Assembly: GCF_000003605.2 (NCBI RefSeq)
Contig: NW_003116448.1
Span: 418,198 to 443,868, forward strand
Direction: 5' to 3'
DNA from: Saccoglossus kowalevskii
Taxonomy: Eukaryota > Hemichordata > Enteropneusta > Harrimaniidae
Length of the DNA stretch: 25,671 bases
Positions 1-13,015 of this stretch are shown here, piece by piece. Within the stretch, counting starts at the first letter, position 1. Each line of letters opens with the position of its first letter. Position numbers and translations under genes: made by a program. Below the pieces are notes generated by a model, which was not told where the DNA came from, searched no databases, and worked only from the letters and a program-made list of their open reading frames with translations.

Positions 1-1721
1 TATGAATACATTCATAGTAGTGTACAATATTCATGTGAATACATCCATAATAGTGTACAATATTCATATGAATACATTCATAGTAGTGTACAATATTCAT
101 ATGAATACATCCATATTAGTGTACAATATTCATATGAATACATCATAGTAGTGTACAATATTCATATGAATACATCATAGTAGTGTACAATATTCATATG
201 AATACATCCATAGTAGTGTACAATATTCATATGAATACAACCATAGTAGTGTAAAATATTCATATGAATACAACCATAGTAGTGTACAATATTCATATGA
301 ATACATCCATAGTAGTGTACAATCTTCATATGAATACAACAATAGTAGTGTACAATCTTCATATGAATACAACTATAATAGTGTACAATATTCATATGAA
401 TACAGCCATAGTAGTGTACAATATTCATATGAATACATCATAGTAGTGTACAATATTCATATGAATACATCATAGTAGTGTACAATATTCATATGAATAC
501 AACCATAGTAGTGTAAAATATTCATATGAATACAACCATAGTAGTGTACAATATTCATATGAATACATCCATAGTAGTGTACAATCTTCATATGAATACA
601 ACAATAGTAGTGTACAATCTTCATATGAATACAACTATAATAGTGTACAATATTCATATGAATACAGCCATAGTAGTGTAAAATATTCATATGAATACAT
701 CATAGTAGTGTACAATATTCATATGAATACATCCATAGTAGTGTACAATATTCATATGAATACAACCATAGTAGTGTACAATCTTCACAAGAATACATCC
801 ATAGTAGTGTACAATCTTCATATGAATACAACCATAGTAGTGTACAATATTCATATCAATACAGCCATAATAGTGTACAATATTCATATGAATACAACTA
901 TAGTGGTGTACAATATTCATATGAATACATCCATAGTAGTGTACAATCTTCACATGAATACATCCATAGTAGTGTACAATCTTCATATGAATACAACCAT
1001 AGTAGTGTACAATATTCATATGAATACAACCATAGTAGTGTACAATATTCATATGAATACAACCATAGTAGTGTACAATATTCATATGAATACAACCATA
1101 GTAGTGTACAATCTTCACATGAACACATCCATAGTAGTGTACAATCTTCATATGAATACAATCATTGTAGTGTACAATATTCAAATGAATACAACCATAG
1201 TAGTGTACAATCTTCACATGAATACATCCATAGTAGTGTACAATATTCGTATGGATACAACCATAGTAGTGTACAATATTCATATGAATACAACCATAGT
1301 AGTGTACAATCTTCATATGAATACATCCATAGTAGTGTACAATATTCATATGGATACAACCATAGTAGTGTACAATATTCACATGAATACAACCATAGTA
1401 GTGTACAATCTTCATATGGATACAACCATAGAGTGTACAATATTCATATGAATACAACCATAGTAGTGTACAATTTTCACATGAATATATCCATAGTAGT
1501 GTACAATATTCACATGAATACAACCATAGTAGTGTACAATCTTCATATGGATACAACCATAGTAGTGTACAATATTCATATGAATACAACCATAGTAGTG
1601 TACAATTTTCATATGAATACATCCATAGTAATGTACAATATTCATATGAATACGTCCATAGTAGTGTAAAATATTCATATGAATACGTCCATAGTAGTGT
1701 ACAATATTCATATGAATATAA
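1..1721. repeat. 33-bp minisatellite array, about 52 copies
   Basis: A tandem array with a 33-bp period fills the left end and is cut by the window edge. A typical unit reads from AATACAACCATAG through TAGTGTACAATATTC to ATATG. Most variation falls at a few sites (ACA/ACC/ACT/TCC after AATA, AATATTC versus AATCTTC). A few units are 32 bp because they read AATACATCATAG. The unit carries the 14-bp palindrome TATTCATATGAATA and a TGTACA palindrome. The array stops at about 1721, where the sequence turns into ordinary AT-rich DNA. Because 33 is a multiple of three and the unit has no stop in several frames, long spurious reading frames appear on both strands; I do not treat them as genes. Confidence 0.97.
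234..725. repeat. Higher-order duplication inside the minisatellite (262-bp period)
   Basis: Units starting at 234, 267, 300, 333, 366, 399, 432 and 464 are repeated in the same order of variants at 496, 529, 562, 595, 628, 661 and 694. Diagnostic markers recur in both copies: the rare GTAAAAT variant in the first unit, the two AATCTTC units, the ACAACA and ACAACT variants, and the 32-bp ATCATAG unit. The period is 262 rather than 264 because two units lack a base. The second copy differs by having GTAAAAT in the unit at 661 and a single short unit. This is best explained by a recent block duplication through unequal exchange. Confidence 0.85.
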
Positions 1722-4700
1722 CCTTATTGCATTTCATCTCAATTTATCACAGTTTACTTAACACGGTCACGATAAGTTGACACTATTTTAATACGAATCT
1801 TGTGACACGTCGTATTTTGATGTTATTATAATTAATGACTCTCAATTACGTGAATTTTACACTGTACATATTTAATATATAGTAAAGCTTGAATACACAC
1901 TGGAATTCAATATATAAGTCGCGAAAAAAATTGCTTTTCGACAAGCGCATTCGCGAGAAATATCAGTTATCAATATATAGTACATTGTATCGCTAAATAT
2001 GTGTTAACACGTTAAAAGAAAGATGGTGTAAAGAACTACTTTAGGAAGCGTGACAATCACTGACAGTGACAGTCAAAATCAGTATCAAATGTATCTGAAT
2101 AGACGTGCGTCATACAGTTGTGATTCAGGTTTTACATGTAATAATTATCACCCCATTATTACCCCAACCTTGACGTCATATAGTCGCAGCGAATACAGAG
2201 GAGTACATGTGATCACGTAGTTATAATTATTAGCATTAATAATTCACTCAAGTGTTCTGCTCAAGTATCCCATGGGTTTATTATATGTACATAATTATCA
2301 ATTGAAGACTGACTGTCTTTGCCTATCAATAGCAACCTCGGGGTGATACAACATGTTATTCCACAAGGACCTACTGTACACAGACTGTCAATTCCATATT
2401 TGTAACGAATGTAATATATATCATCGTTTCGGTTTGGCGCATGGAGGCAGGGATGCGATAATAAAAGTTGAAAACACTACGAAAACCATTTAAATTTTTA
2501 ATATATTGTAACTAAAATACAGTAATGTTTGACATAGATATGATAACAAGTGTCACCTCTCTCCATACGGGCACGCGAGTATTTAGACCGTAACTCAAGG
2601 ATACCATAACAACCTAATAAAATATTTATATATCAATTCGGTAGATTGACAAAGGTTCACAATGTTAATGGACGCATACACCGAATGAGTCACGTAAGAA
2701 TTGTATTTTCGTCATCAATTATTATTCGCGAACTGCTGGCAACCACTATTTATATTTGAGTTGAAAAAAGTGTTTATGCAAACTAATTGTAAAACCTGCA
2801 GGTACGCATACTAATATTTTATAACAGTCCTTGTCCATGTTTTATGTATTTAGTTATAGTATTATTATATCCGTATGACATACAATAGAACTGCTCATGT
2901 AATTTTTTTGAAATTCGTGATATAAATAATGACAACAAATACTATGAAATAATCAGTATTAAGTATAAGCTATGAATTGAATACGTGATTTCGTTCATTG
3001 CAGAAATGCATATAATTGGAAAGCTCTGTCTCTGACAAACTTATCTCTCGTATTTATTTTGGTGGTGCTGATGTGGCCAGGTAATACAGCTTGCAGAGTA
3101 TTATTTATGGCAAGTTTCAACCTCGGCTATGAATAACAATGGCGATTGTTATGTGGCATGCTAATTTATCTTCCATGAAATTAAGGTTATAGCGACAGCT
3201 GCCTCTTAATAAAAGGTCAAAAAATAATTCAACTCTGCTATTTTATTTATAAGCGCAATGTGTTCTGCATATATTTACATCAACAAGCCGTGTTTAGTTT
3301 TAGATATTATGGATAATGTTTATGTAGAATGAATTCATAACTCTTCCCATTAGTCATGACATAGCGCCCACAGTGGTATTAACCTATTTCACGCCCAGTT
3401 GCGTTTTGCTCTGTTTCGTCCACGATCGTATTGATCGTATTGGTTAACCTTGGTTATTTTTTTATACCCCTTCTTCTTCCGAAACAACCCGAATGTAAAA
3501 TTACAAACAACAGAGGTGTTGAACTGTCGTGCCCTCCACCAGAGCATATGACTAGTTGTCATTGCTTTCAGTGGTACTAAATGTGTGTATGTTTCTAATA
3601 GTGCGCACAGAGTCTGTATTCAACTATGGTAAATCCAACAATTCAATAAAATAAAACTGTTCTGTTTTAGAATTGGCTTGTCTAGCTAAGTATACCGTAT
3701 TCCCAATGAACTGCACGTATCGCATGACATAACATTATCCATTGAGCGTTAAGGCGCAATTAATTCATTCCATTTCCATTACATAAACGTGCGAATCTGT
3801 CAATGCTCTGACAGTTTCATTAGGTTTCGGGAAACGTAAAAAAGTCATGTTTAAACTAACAATTCATAATAATGCAATTTAATTATTTTCACATAAAAAG
3901 GACACATGCACAGTTTTAATAATATTCGCTGCATGGGAGAACTATAAAAATCGTTGGAATGACTTGTTGATTCATCATTTCCGGACTTTATTTGGATGTT
4001 AATGGCATGGTCTATGATTAAGGTAAATAATAGGCAATATTTGATGATATTTATCGGAAATGACCATTCTTCGGCAACATATAAAAATTTACGTTTAATG
4101 TTTTTATGATAAAGATCATGAACGGATTGCGCTCCTCTGACCCACACCGAAAGTTGATTTCACAAACGTTAAGCCAGCTTGACCTTGATCTTCAGATGAG
4201 CTTATTAGGACGTTGGCGTATACAGCGCCTATAAAATCATGTATTGTCTATAATTAAATCTAACAGATTAATATATATCTGGTTCTACATGTGGAGCTGG
4301 ATTTTCTCATTATTTTTGAAACAGCTGCTGTTATCTGACATATGTCAAATATCATACATAACAAATGTCACAGATATTTATGATTTCACACAAGCGTCCA
4401 TTCAATCTCTCAGTTCATGTTTATTGTTTTGCGGATTATCACAATAATGAAGAAGTTGGTTATTCAAAGATGTACAGTAAGAAAAGCTGAGTTTGTATTG
4501 TTCGACTTGTTTGTACAATATTGCACACTGATCTACACGTTGAGTAATTATTGATAAATGTTCGTAAACAAAATTGTTTTCGTGGTATACACAATGCACC
4601 CACAATGGCGCATGCGCGTGAATTATTAGTACGCAATGAAACACATATTCAGATTATCATTATATTTGCATAAAGATGTTTTTTGTCAGATATTATATAC

Positions 4701-5957
4701 GTGTATAATAGATATCTCGTGATGTATAAATTAATATGTACCCTGTTATATCCATGTCCAGGTCAGGTCAGATGTAGTCCTCCGCTACCAGCAGCTTCTT
4801 TATGAACATTGACACCGTTCGGTTGGCGATGCTACTCTAAGATTCATAGGGTCAATTACCCAATGAATGTTGGTGGTAGTATTTATATCCTGAGTTAAAT
4901 GTGGTAATCAAGTGGATATACGCCAGCCTCATATCCTGTATTACGTTACCTTTATATTTAAAATATGATGGTTGAGGCTTTGATGGCATCAGTAGATCAT
5001 ATTCACGATTACAAAATAGTAGTATCTCTTTCTTCATTTTGGAAGCAGAAAAATCAAAATATCGAAGATGGTAATGTGTTGTTACGCCATATGGCATGTA
5101 ATTCAACTTCTTTTTAGACATACTCGCGAGATTTCAATTTTCCCACAAATGTTACTTTTTCCTATATGAAATTTACAATGTGGACGAACACAAAGATGTG
5201 CGGTGTCGTATACCTCGTGACAAAATAACTTTTTTTTTTTTAAATTATACTAAAATTACTAAGACTACATTTGTAATTGAATATTAAATATTATTCAATA
5301 CACACTTTACAAAGTGGTAAGGCAATATGCCACGTCACCACGTATAGGGAATTATTATTAAGCAGTGCAAATAACCCAAAATTTGTGATTACTAAAAGTA
5401 TGTTAATATAATTTGGTTGCTATTCCTTTTTGACAAAACATGAGGGTATAATTTATTATAAAATTAAATTCTGCAAACATAAAGGGAGTACTGTTATGTT
5501 TGCTCCAAACACAAGAAGTAATTTCATTGTAAATCATACTCTAATGTGTTAGCAAGAATCCATATGGAAACATGTCAATTAAACAAGCCCCAAAACACTC
5601 GCATTGAATATATGTCTTTGAATACAAAGCATGAATTTGTGGGGTATCAAAATTGTTTTTAGTTGATACGAAAATCGTAGTTGGTGAAAAGATTCATACA
5701 ACTTTATTAATATTTATATTGTTACAAATTATCATTAATTTAATTTTTAATTAGGATTCATAATATAGTTTCAATGCAGATTTCTTTTCCATAACGCGAT
5801 CATACAAATTTCTAGTAAATGCCTGTGACGTCATATGTTTACACTTTTGCTAACCAGTATGCGAATGTCTGATAAAAAATGTCGTTTACCGCTCACAAAT
5901 ACATGTATATTTGATATCAACAACAACGAACAACGCCATTATTAGTCCCAGTTTTGA
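1722..5957. other. Gene-free AT-rich stretch
   Basis: I find no supported gene here. The open frames at 3851-4147, 4402-4644 and 4852-5121 on the minus strand and at 4244-4447 on the plus strand are short, of random-looking composition and resemble nothing I know. Small structures seen are a T tract near 5230-5241, a short inverted repeat TTGAATA...TATTCAA near 5278-5299, and two TGACGTCA palindromes at 2171-2178 and 5826-5833. Confidence 0.6.
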
Positions 5958-6560
5958 CGCAGTCCGAAAACGGGGACTTATGGATTGACCTATGTGTGTC
6001 CGTGCGCCCGGACCTGTATCTTAGACATGCCTGAACCAATTACATTCAAACTTCACACATACATCATCCGTAATAGGATACATATACACAGCAATTTATT
6101 TTCTGATGGCCTATTCAGATGGTCGAATGGCGGCCATTTTTGTGCTGCAAAATGATCAAAATCAAGCATATCTGTCATTCCGGAACCGGGTCTCGGCTGT
6201 TTACGGATGAATTTTGTTCAAACTTGGTACATACATAAGACATTATAGGTCCCTGATGTACGTCATTTTGTTTTTCAGATCAGATTCAAAATGGCTGATT
6301 GACGGCCATTTTGTTTAATGAATGTGGTTCTAGAGCCATATGGTTTGAATATATATTCATTATACATCATGTCATAGATATACAGATATATATTTGATAT
6401 ATATATATATTGCTTTGACGAGATCCGATTCAAAATGGCCGAATAGTGGCCATTTTGTTCTAATTAATGCTGTTTCGGAGCAATAGTATTCAAGTTCTCG
6501 TTAGACGATCAGATCCGATCATTTTAATGTTAAAAATCATCAAAATCAAGCATCAGATTC
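5958..6560. repeat. Degenerate interspersed repeat with about 145-bp internal subunits
   Basis: The block opens with a GC-richer segment (around 5960-6035, including GGGGACTTATGGATTGACC and GTCCGTGCGCCCGG). It continues with loosely repeated modules. Each module has a CATTCAAACTT or GTTCAAACTT box, a CAGATC(A/C)GATTCAAAATGG box and a hairpin core pairing AAAATGGCC with GGCCATTTT. The hairpin cores lie near 6121-6141, 6289-6314 and 6433-6460, about 145-160 bp apart. AATGATCAAAATCAAGCAT at about 6151 is echoed by AATCATCAAAATCAAGCAT near 6535. I see no reading frame of note. The style matches non-coding interspersed repeats I associate with lophotrochozoan genomes; that association is from memory and cannot be verified here. 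Confidence 0.6.
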
Positions 6561-9500
6561 TGGATCCATAGCTCTGACATGTTTATGCTCAAACCAAATC
6601 ACTATAAACAAATTATATATCTTAAATTTGAAAACTAGCGACTGTGCCATGCATGGCTTGTTTTATCTTAGAATGTGAGCGACCAGTTCTTGCTAACCAG
6701 TCGCTGCGCACGCTCACGTCCGCGAAACGTAAATACGTGCGACGGCCTATACTTAATTCCAGCCTATCATCGTTGTGTTAATGTGATTCCACAACAGGAT
6801 GCGGAAGTGTACGTAGGAGGAATCGAATATAATAGATGCAAAACATGACACCGGCCCACTCGTTTAATCTGATTGAATTGAGTATTAAATTGATGGCATT
6901 TATAAAGAGAATGTTATTTCCTATACAAAGTTTAAACAGTATCGTAAATAATTGAATGACAAGTTTTATATCATTTTCTGCTATCTACACAGAATCATAA
7001 ACCAAATAATATATTTATAAAAATCATAATCTCTCCTATTAATCAACTCCACGTGAACTGACATTTCGAATATTTCTAAGTCATGGTTTCTCATAACGAC
7101 GGTCTAGTGGAATGGTGGCAGCTGCGATGACGTAATATATACTGAATGGGTGTCATTCAACATGTGTAACCAAAGTCACCATGTGCACTTTAACTAGTGC
7201 TAAATATAGTCTAGTACAGACGTTCATTATGTTTAATAGCCTTGGCCGTATGAAAGCACATTTGACATGTACTTTATTAATGCAGTAACTGTGTAGTGGC
7301 CGTGACTGTGCCATGGCGAATTCGATCCGTATCCTGGTTACGGTGATTTTGTTGGGTGAAAGTAATCCACATGACAATGTGTACTTTCGTGCGTACGAAA
7401 CCTACATACTCATCAGTGATATCAACAACAACAACAACATATCTGTATCCATAACAACATCAACGTAATTGCAATATTGTTTAATCTGTAAACAAAAAAA
7501 CTTCCAATGAAAAACTTCCATTCATTCACTTTGAAAGCTTGCATCGGAAGTCCACTGTTTTGGTGCATACAAGTTGCAAACAATGTTCTTTTAACCTGAA
7601 AACTTCAAGTTGATGTAAAGCAACTTTGGCATGCGGAATAAATGTGCAGGGAGTTTCGATACAGAAACGCGGAACATCGGGCGGAACATTTGGTATCCAA
7701 GAGGTTCTTAGGAAATTTAGTGAAAATAAATATAATTCAAATACTCTTTTTCTAAAAATACAAAATCTAGCAGAAATATGTTTGCTAAAATGAACTAATT
7801 GTTATATGATAGCACTGAAAATAAAATTTCCCCCACACTGCATGTCATTCAGCATTTCAAATGACTTTAATACAGCAGGCTACTAACTAGGTAAAAAGTG
7901 GACGTTGGTTTCTCTTGGACGACGCGAGACGCCGTCAAGTAATAAAAAACCAAACGAGGAATTAGCATGGAAACCTCAATTCTTTTTTTCACTCTGGTGC
8001 TATGGATCGATTTATGTTTGTTGGAACCTCAGGTTGTTTTGAAATACCTTATACAAATTGGCTTCACCCATTTTTTAAATCCTAATTATGTAGGTCTTCA
8101 ATAACGCCATAATTTTCCCGCCAACATGTATGAGTTTCAATACACATTTATTTGGATCAAATATACATCATGACATTTTCACATTACCTTTACAGGTCTT
8201 GATAACAATTTCGGCAATCAAAAGGAAATGAAATGGCGTTACTTTGAAATTCAGAAATCAATTTCCAATTTATTTTAGAATATAAAACAAACTAAACCCA
8301 ATTCAACACATTCAAGAATTCGTTAAAATACTTTCGGAAGACTGCCATGCTGCCATATAAGGCAAGTGTTATAACATTAGTATACCAATTTTACACAAAT
8401 TCAAAGCAATGTATATCCAGTGAAAGAGAAAGGATATATTATTGTCTATGTACACGACTGAGAGCGATTCAAAGGACATATTACAAACCACTGACCACCA
8501 TAAGCAGTGAGCAAAGTAATGTTTTATCATCAATAATGATTTGTGATTTAAAATTGTTAACGGGTAACACGACTGGACGAGTTGATTTTAATCACTAAAG
8601 AAAATAAACATAACTCAGGTTCAATCCACGGATACATCTCCAGCGTCACGTTAAGTAAACTCTTCACAGCACAACACGACCTTTCCAAGAGGACCATGAA
8701 GGATTGTTTTATGTTAGGACAATGCATGCCGGCTAAAATCTACTTTACACCGTTATTTTGTATTATTATTAAATTTTGTTGTGAATTTAACAAATTTCAT
8801 CATGCCAAAAAACTCATTCCTCAGCTTCGAAGAGCGAGGGTTCTTTGTATTCATGTTGGTGATCGCCGCTGTGTCTGTGGAAGTACTATGGGGGATTGCA
8901 TGACGGGAGTGATAAGTCTTTTGATCAGTAAAATAATTTTAAAAAAGTGAAAACTAGAGTGACTGTGAAATAAAGGCTGGTTTTAAATATTAAATATCAT
9001 GAAATCTGGATGAAATAATGAAAGGAAATTGAACTTGAAAGGTCAATGAATGTAGCCAGAATGCAAGGTCAGAATCCGGGGATCAAAATACGTCCGGTCA
9101 CAATACATCCACCATGGCGGCTGCAAAGCGTCAACAACTATGGATGCGGTAATAGCCTTGATTTGTAGTTTGCGTAAATGGCGGGCGGGGGGATACATGC
9201 AAATTCTGTGCTTTAATAACAGTATTTGCTGCTTTTTGCGCAATGGGAATTAAAGCGGGGGAGTCGTCATCTGCGCATGTGTCAAATGGCCATATCATGT
9301 CACTGTCTACAAACAAGCGTCTATTCATGAGCTTTTGCGTTTTTAGCGTGTGTTGTTATCGTCGCTTGCAACTCAATTCTCGCGTATGCGCAGGTGACAA
9401 CCTTCCCGCCTTAATACAAGAATGTATGTTTCATGGATTAATATGCTACTCATTTGCTTCAATTCCAACTATATCTCTGGAAATATCACTTGCTGTTTAG

Positions 9501-10212
9501 CATTCATATTTCGATATCCTACAATGTCTCGATTGCGTGTCTGGTAATTCAAACTAACACAAAAACAATTGCCCAGTCTTGTTTCTACCAGTTATTTAAA
9601 TCAACTCCCATATTGTGCCTCACAGTTAAGATTAATTCAGATACATGTATATTGTAAATTACACAGAGGTAACACTACAATACATTTTCCTTTACATTTC
9701 CTTGTATTACACAACAGTCTTGTGCCGAGGCAGTTATGATTCACAGCCATCACCAGTTCTCTTGTTAAATTTTAAAATATCTTCTTAAAATTAAATACGA
9801 AGCACCAAACGTAGCTTGTTTTCTAGAACTAGAGTTGTACCGTATCCGGGTTTCAAGAAAAACTCAGGTGGCGAGATACTCCCAGAAAGTAACACAGAAA
9901 TCACAGGGCAACACGCATCAATGAGGCGTAATGTTTAATCATGCGCATATAACGAATCACGCCACACTTAGGGAGTCGTTCTCAAGAATCTGACTGGTGG
10001 GTTATTTAACAATTATTCAGGCTTAACCGTCGATATGTGGATAATTAAATATATCACGGTCACAGATAATTTATTTATTTTGTAAATGATCGCGAAGGTC
10101 ATCGTTAATCAGCCGGCCACTGATCAAATTACAAAAATGCTTTCCATCGAATTATATTTTCTCGTTTGAGATTAACTAGGAATGAGTATAAACAAATATT
10201 TTCTGTGTCATA
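6561..10212. other. Unassigned stretch with scattered GC-richer patches
   Basis: No gene is supported. A CpG-richer patch at about 6668-6740 can fold (GTGAGCG...CGCTCAC). A (CAA)n run lies at 7423-7439. Frames at 7153-7377, 8347-8598, 8582-8950 and 9043-9657 are short and unrecognised. Around 9060-9425 the GC content rises and an ATG in strong context (CCACCATGGCGG, ATG at 9114) opens a frame of only 12 codons. Near 8800-8910 a 34-codon frame starting at an ATG encodes a hydrophobic segment (FVFMLVIAAVSVEVL). Either could be a short exon, but nothing around them supports that. Confidence 0.5.
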
Positions 10213-10238
10213 CCCCCCCCCCACACACACACACATAC
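10213..10238. repeat. Compound microsatellite C10-(AC)n
   Basis: Ten C residues (10213-10222) run directly into an AC dinucleotide run that ends in ACATACAC. It is a simple repeat with no coding frame across it. Confidence 0.9.
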
Positions 10239-10657
10239 ACAGCCTACAAACGCTTAATAGACATTCTCCGATTGACAGGTCATCGACTCGTCTTTCAATC
10301 TAGTTTCAATGTTAACGATTAACTCCTATGTGTTATATATGTATGACGTTTTCAACATGATTAATGGTAAATTAAGCCTTTAAGGAATCCGGGTCACAGA
10401 TAATGTGTCTTGTTATCTATCCGCTAAATTACCACAGTCCCCACATTACTTGGTATTTTATCACGCACTCTGGGAATTCAAAAATATAATGAAAGAAGAA
10501 ACCAAGTGCCGCTGAAGTTGTAATTCATCATTAGGTGTACTTGACATCGGGATCCTGTTTGTGCGTGTTTTAATTGACTCGAACTAACACGGGTGGTCGA
10601 CCCCGTCTTGATATAGGATCTGGTACACCCTGGCCTTCAGTGTAATCTGAACAGTGC

Positions 10658-10864
10658 TTACTGTGAACGAAAACGCAACTTGACCCAACAGGCAGTGTTG
10701 CGATTTGGCATGTAGCTCTCTATTTTGCTAACAAAATATCAATATTAATATCACTCACCATAACAAACAGTTACATTTGAAATATCAATGTTGCTATTTT
10801 GTTTGCAAAACAGTGAGTTATACTAACAATACTTCTGATTGAGTTGCTCTTTCGCTCACAGTAA
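10658..10864. repeat. Foldback (inverted-repeat) element, about 207 bp
   Basis: The ends are imperfect inverted repeats: TTACTGTGAACGAAAACGCAACT at 10658-10680, and at 10841-10864 a sequence whose complement reads TTACTGTGAGCGAAAGAGC and then AACTC. The similarity resumes inside: TTTTGCTAACAAAATATCAA near 10723 pairs with the complement of the segment around 10790-10810 (TTTTGCAAACAAAATAGCAA). The whole segment would therefore fold into a long imperfect hairpin with its loop near 10760. It contains no protein-coding frame. This architecture fits a small non-autonomous DNA transposon or foldback element. I could not find a convincing target-site duplication, so the family is unknown. Confidence 0.6.
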
Positions 10865-13015
10865 ATCGGGTGCGCGGATATCGGGTTCAACCATTACAGA
10901 ATGTTCCCCTAATTTTCACTTCTCAGTGAGTTGAATTCTGAATCATCAACAAATTCATTTATGTTTTAAATTAAGAGCTTCTAGAAACGTGTCATAATTT
11001 CGCACTTACATTAGTCAGTGTCCAAACACATTCCAAATCGATATACATGTTATATTTTTGAGCGAAGACGGTGCTATTTTGATGAACGCTATGGACTTTA
11101 GACAGTTGCATGCACTTCGTACGTGTTTTTCAACTACCAGCGGAATTTCAATTAACGACAATGAATTACCAGGAAGTTAATAATAAAATTAGACACAATT
11201 TTTTTAATGACACCAGGATGTCGCTTTTACAAAATCGTCGTCTGTGAATCATAGTATGTATCATTCATTTCCTTGTTTGTAAAGTGATATTAACAACGAT
11301 TAAAATCAAAGTAGACGACTACAATACAGACAGAGAAAATAAAAATTTAACGGTGCGGACCTGACAAATCAATAATAATAATGCTAGAGAAAATGTCAGC
11401 AAATGACACAACGCGAAGTAATACTTGTCAAAGCCTGAGCACAACTCTGACGTCAACAATGCGCAGTGTTTGGGCAAATTTAAGTAAATAAATTAGACGC
11501 AATTTAAAATACACACTGACTTAAAATACGTAAAATTGTGCCTCAATTCATAAGGAGAACCCACTCAGTCTAAAGACTGTGAAATGGCGCAATGAGACTG
11601 TTATTCAACATGTTGGCACCACAGCGTGCACGATTACCGTGTCGTCTGGAATATGTTGTTTACTGACAGCAGTACTATAATTTGTGAATAAGTTGACATT
11701 ATTAGATCATACCGGTCGAGACATTCCAGCCACTCAATCTAAAATACAATTCTGGGAAAGTCGGCAGATCAGGGCACACGGGCTCTACCCCCCCCCCCTC
11801 GCACGGGTACATAAATCATTACAAACGGTGACGAGCTTGCATTGCAAATGAAGACAGCTTCATTAAAGAAAGTATATAATCGATACGTCGAAAACATTGG
11901 TTATTATTATTATTATTATTAATTTCGATATAGATATCAAAGTCGATTCACAGGGGAGATGATATATTTAAACTCTGAATATGTGATCTCAGGCGGAGAG
12001 CATACATAGAAAAAAGAACATGATACCATACTATAATAATAATACCTTATAAGGTATGATGGTTATCTCGTGGCTCGTCTTCTTATTGAGTGTTTCTGGT
12101 CAGACACATGTCTAATATTCATATAATCAGTACGGTTAATTAATACACACACATAACTTAGTACTCATGCAAGGCTGTAACAATGGTTACTTGTACCACT
12201 ACTACGTGTCGCTGCCGAGGCGATTGACGTGGACACGTGGGTCCCAGGGCAATACATGAACTTGCCTAATAAGGACGTGCTCTGAAATGGTTCTCGTTTT
12301 TAAGATATTAGATATAAGTATCGGTCTTATTTCTGGTCAAGATAGGTATAATATCGGTAATATTTTTTCGATTTGGTATAAATAACCTGAACATTTTGTT
12401 AATAATATGCTTTTATGTAAGTGACAGTTGCGTGATATAAGTCAATGTACATTACATTCAAAATTAATGACTTCAATCTTATAACAACAGGCAAGGCTAT
12501 TTCGTACTTCATTCACGAACATAACAGTTAATGACGTTTATAACCATGAAATGCGAAGTGTTGTCGTTTTCCTATTAAATAACTTCCGAGGCATAACATT
12601 GTACATGATTGTTAATTCACATGGGTTTATTTCACCGTATTTCGTTTATAGCTAAAAATGCTACTGTAACGTAATTTATTTTCACGCTGGAGGAATGAAT
12701 CAGTAAAAATAAAATCCAACAAAAATATATTTTTTCTAGAGTATACAGTCAACTCATCACAAATCAGTGAAAATAAACTTCACACAATACAAAATTAGTT
12801 CTAGGTAAAACAGTGTTTAGAGCAAAGTGATTTTGCACTGCATGTATTGTTTCCATCGCAGATCGGTGAATTTAAAGCCTATTGAATACTCCAACAACCA
12901 TATCACCTTAAAATCATGGAAATATTCCCTCTCATACAGTACTGCTAGGGCGATCGTAATTGTGAAGTAAACATGGAATACGTGGATCAACTAACGCTAT
13001 AGTATGCACGTTGCG
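10865..13015. other. Gene-free AT-rich stretch
   Basis: No coding frame of note is present. Small features are a TGACGTCA palindrome at 11448-11455, a C11 tract at 11788-11798, a (TTA)n run at 11901-11922, and the 16-bp perfect palindrome ATACCTTATAAGGTAT at 12042-12057. That palindrome is flanked by further partly complementary sequence (GATACCAT...ATGGTTATC). Confidence 0.55.

Noticed and set aside
687..1622. 311-codon minus-strand and 247-codon plus-strand (708-1451) open frames
   Set aside because: They are translations of the 33-bp tandem repeat. Frames are open on both strands because the unit is 11 codons long without stops, and they end wherever a unit gains or loses a base.
1..1721. 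CRISPR-like array of direct repeats
   Set aside because: The units are contiguous with no unique spacers, and the context is eukaryotic.
8582..8950. 122-codon plus-strand frame
   Set aside because: It begins at a TTG, has no recognisable domain, and lies in AT-rich DNA without splice or promoter support.
2171..11455. Three TGACGTCA (CRE-like) palindromes at 2171, 5826 and 11448
   Set aside because: Slightly more than expected by chance, but none sits near a supported gene start, so no regulatory call is made.
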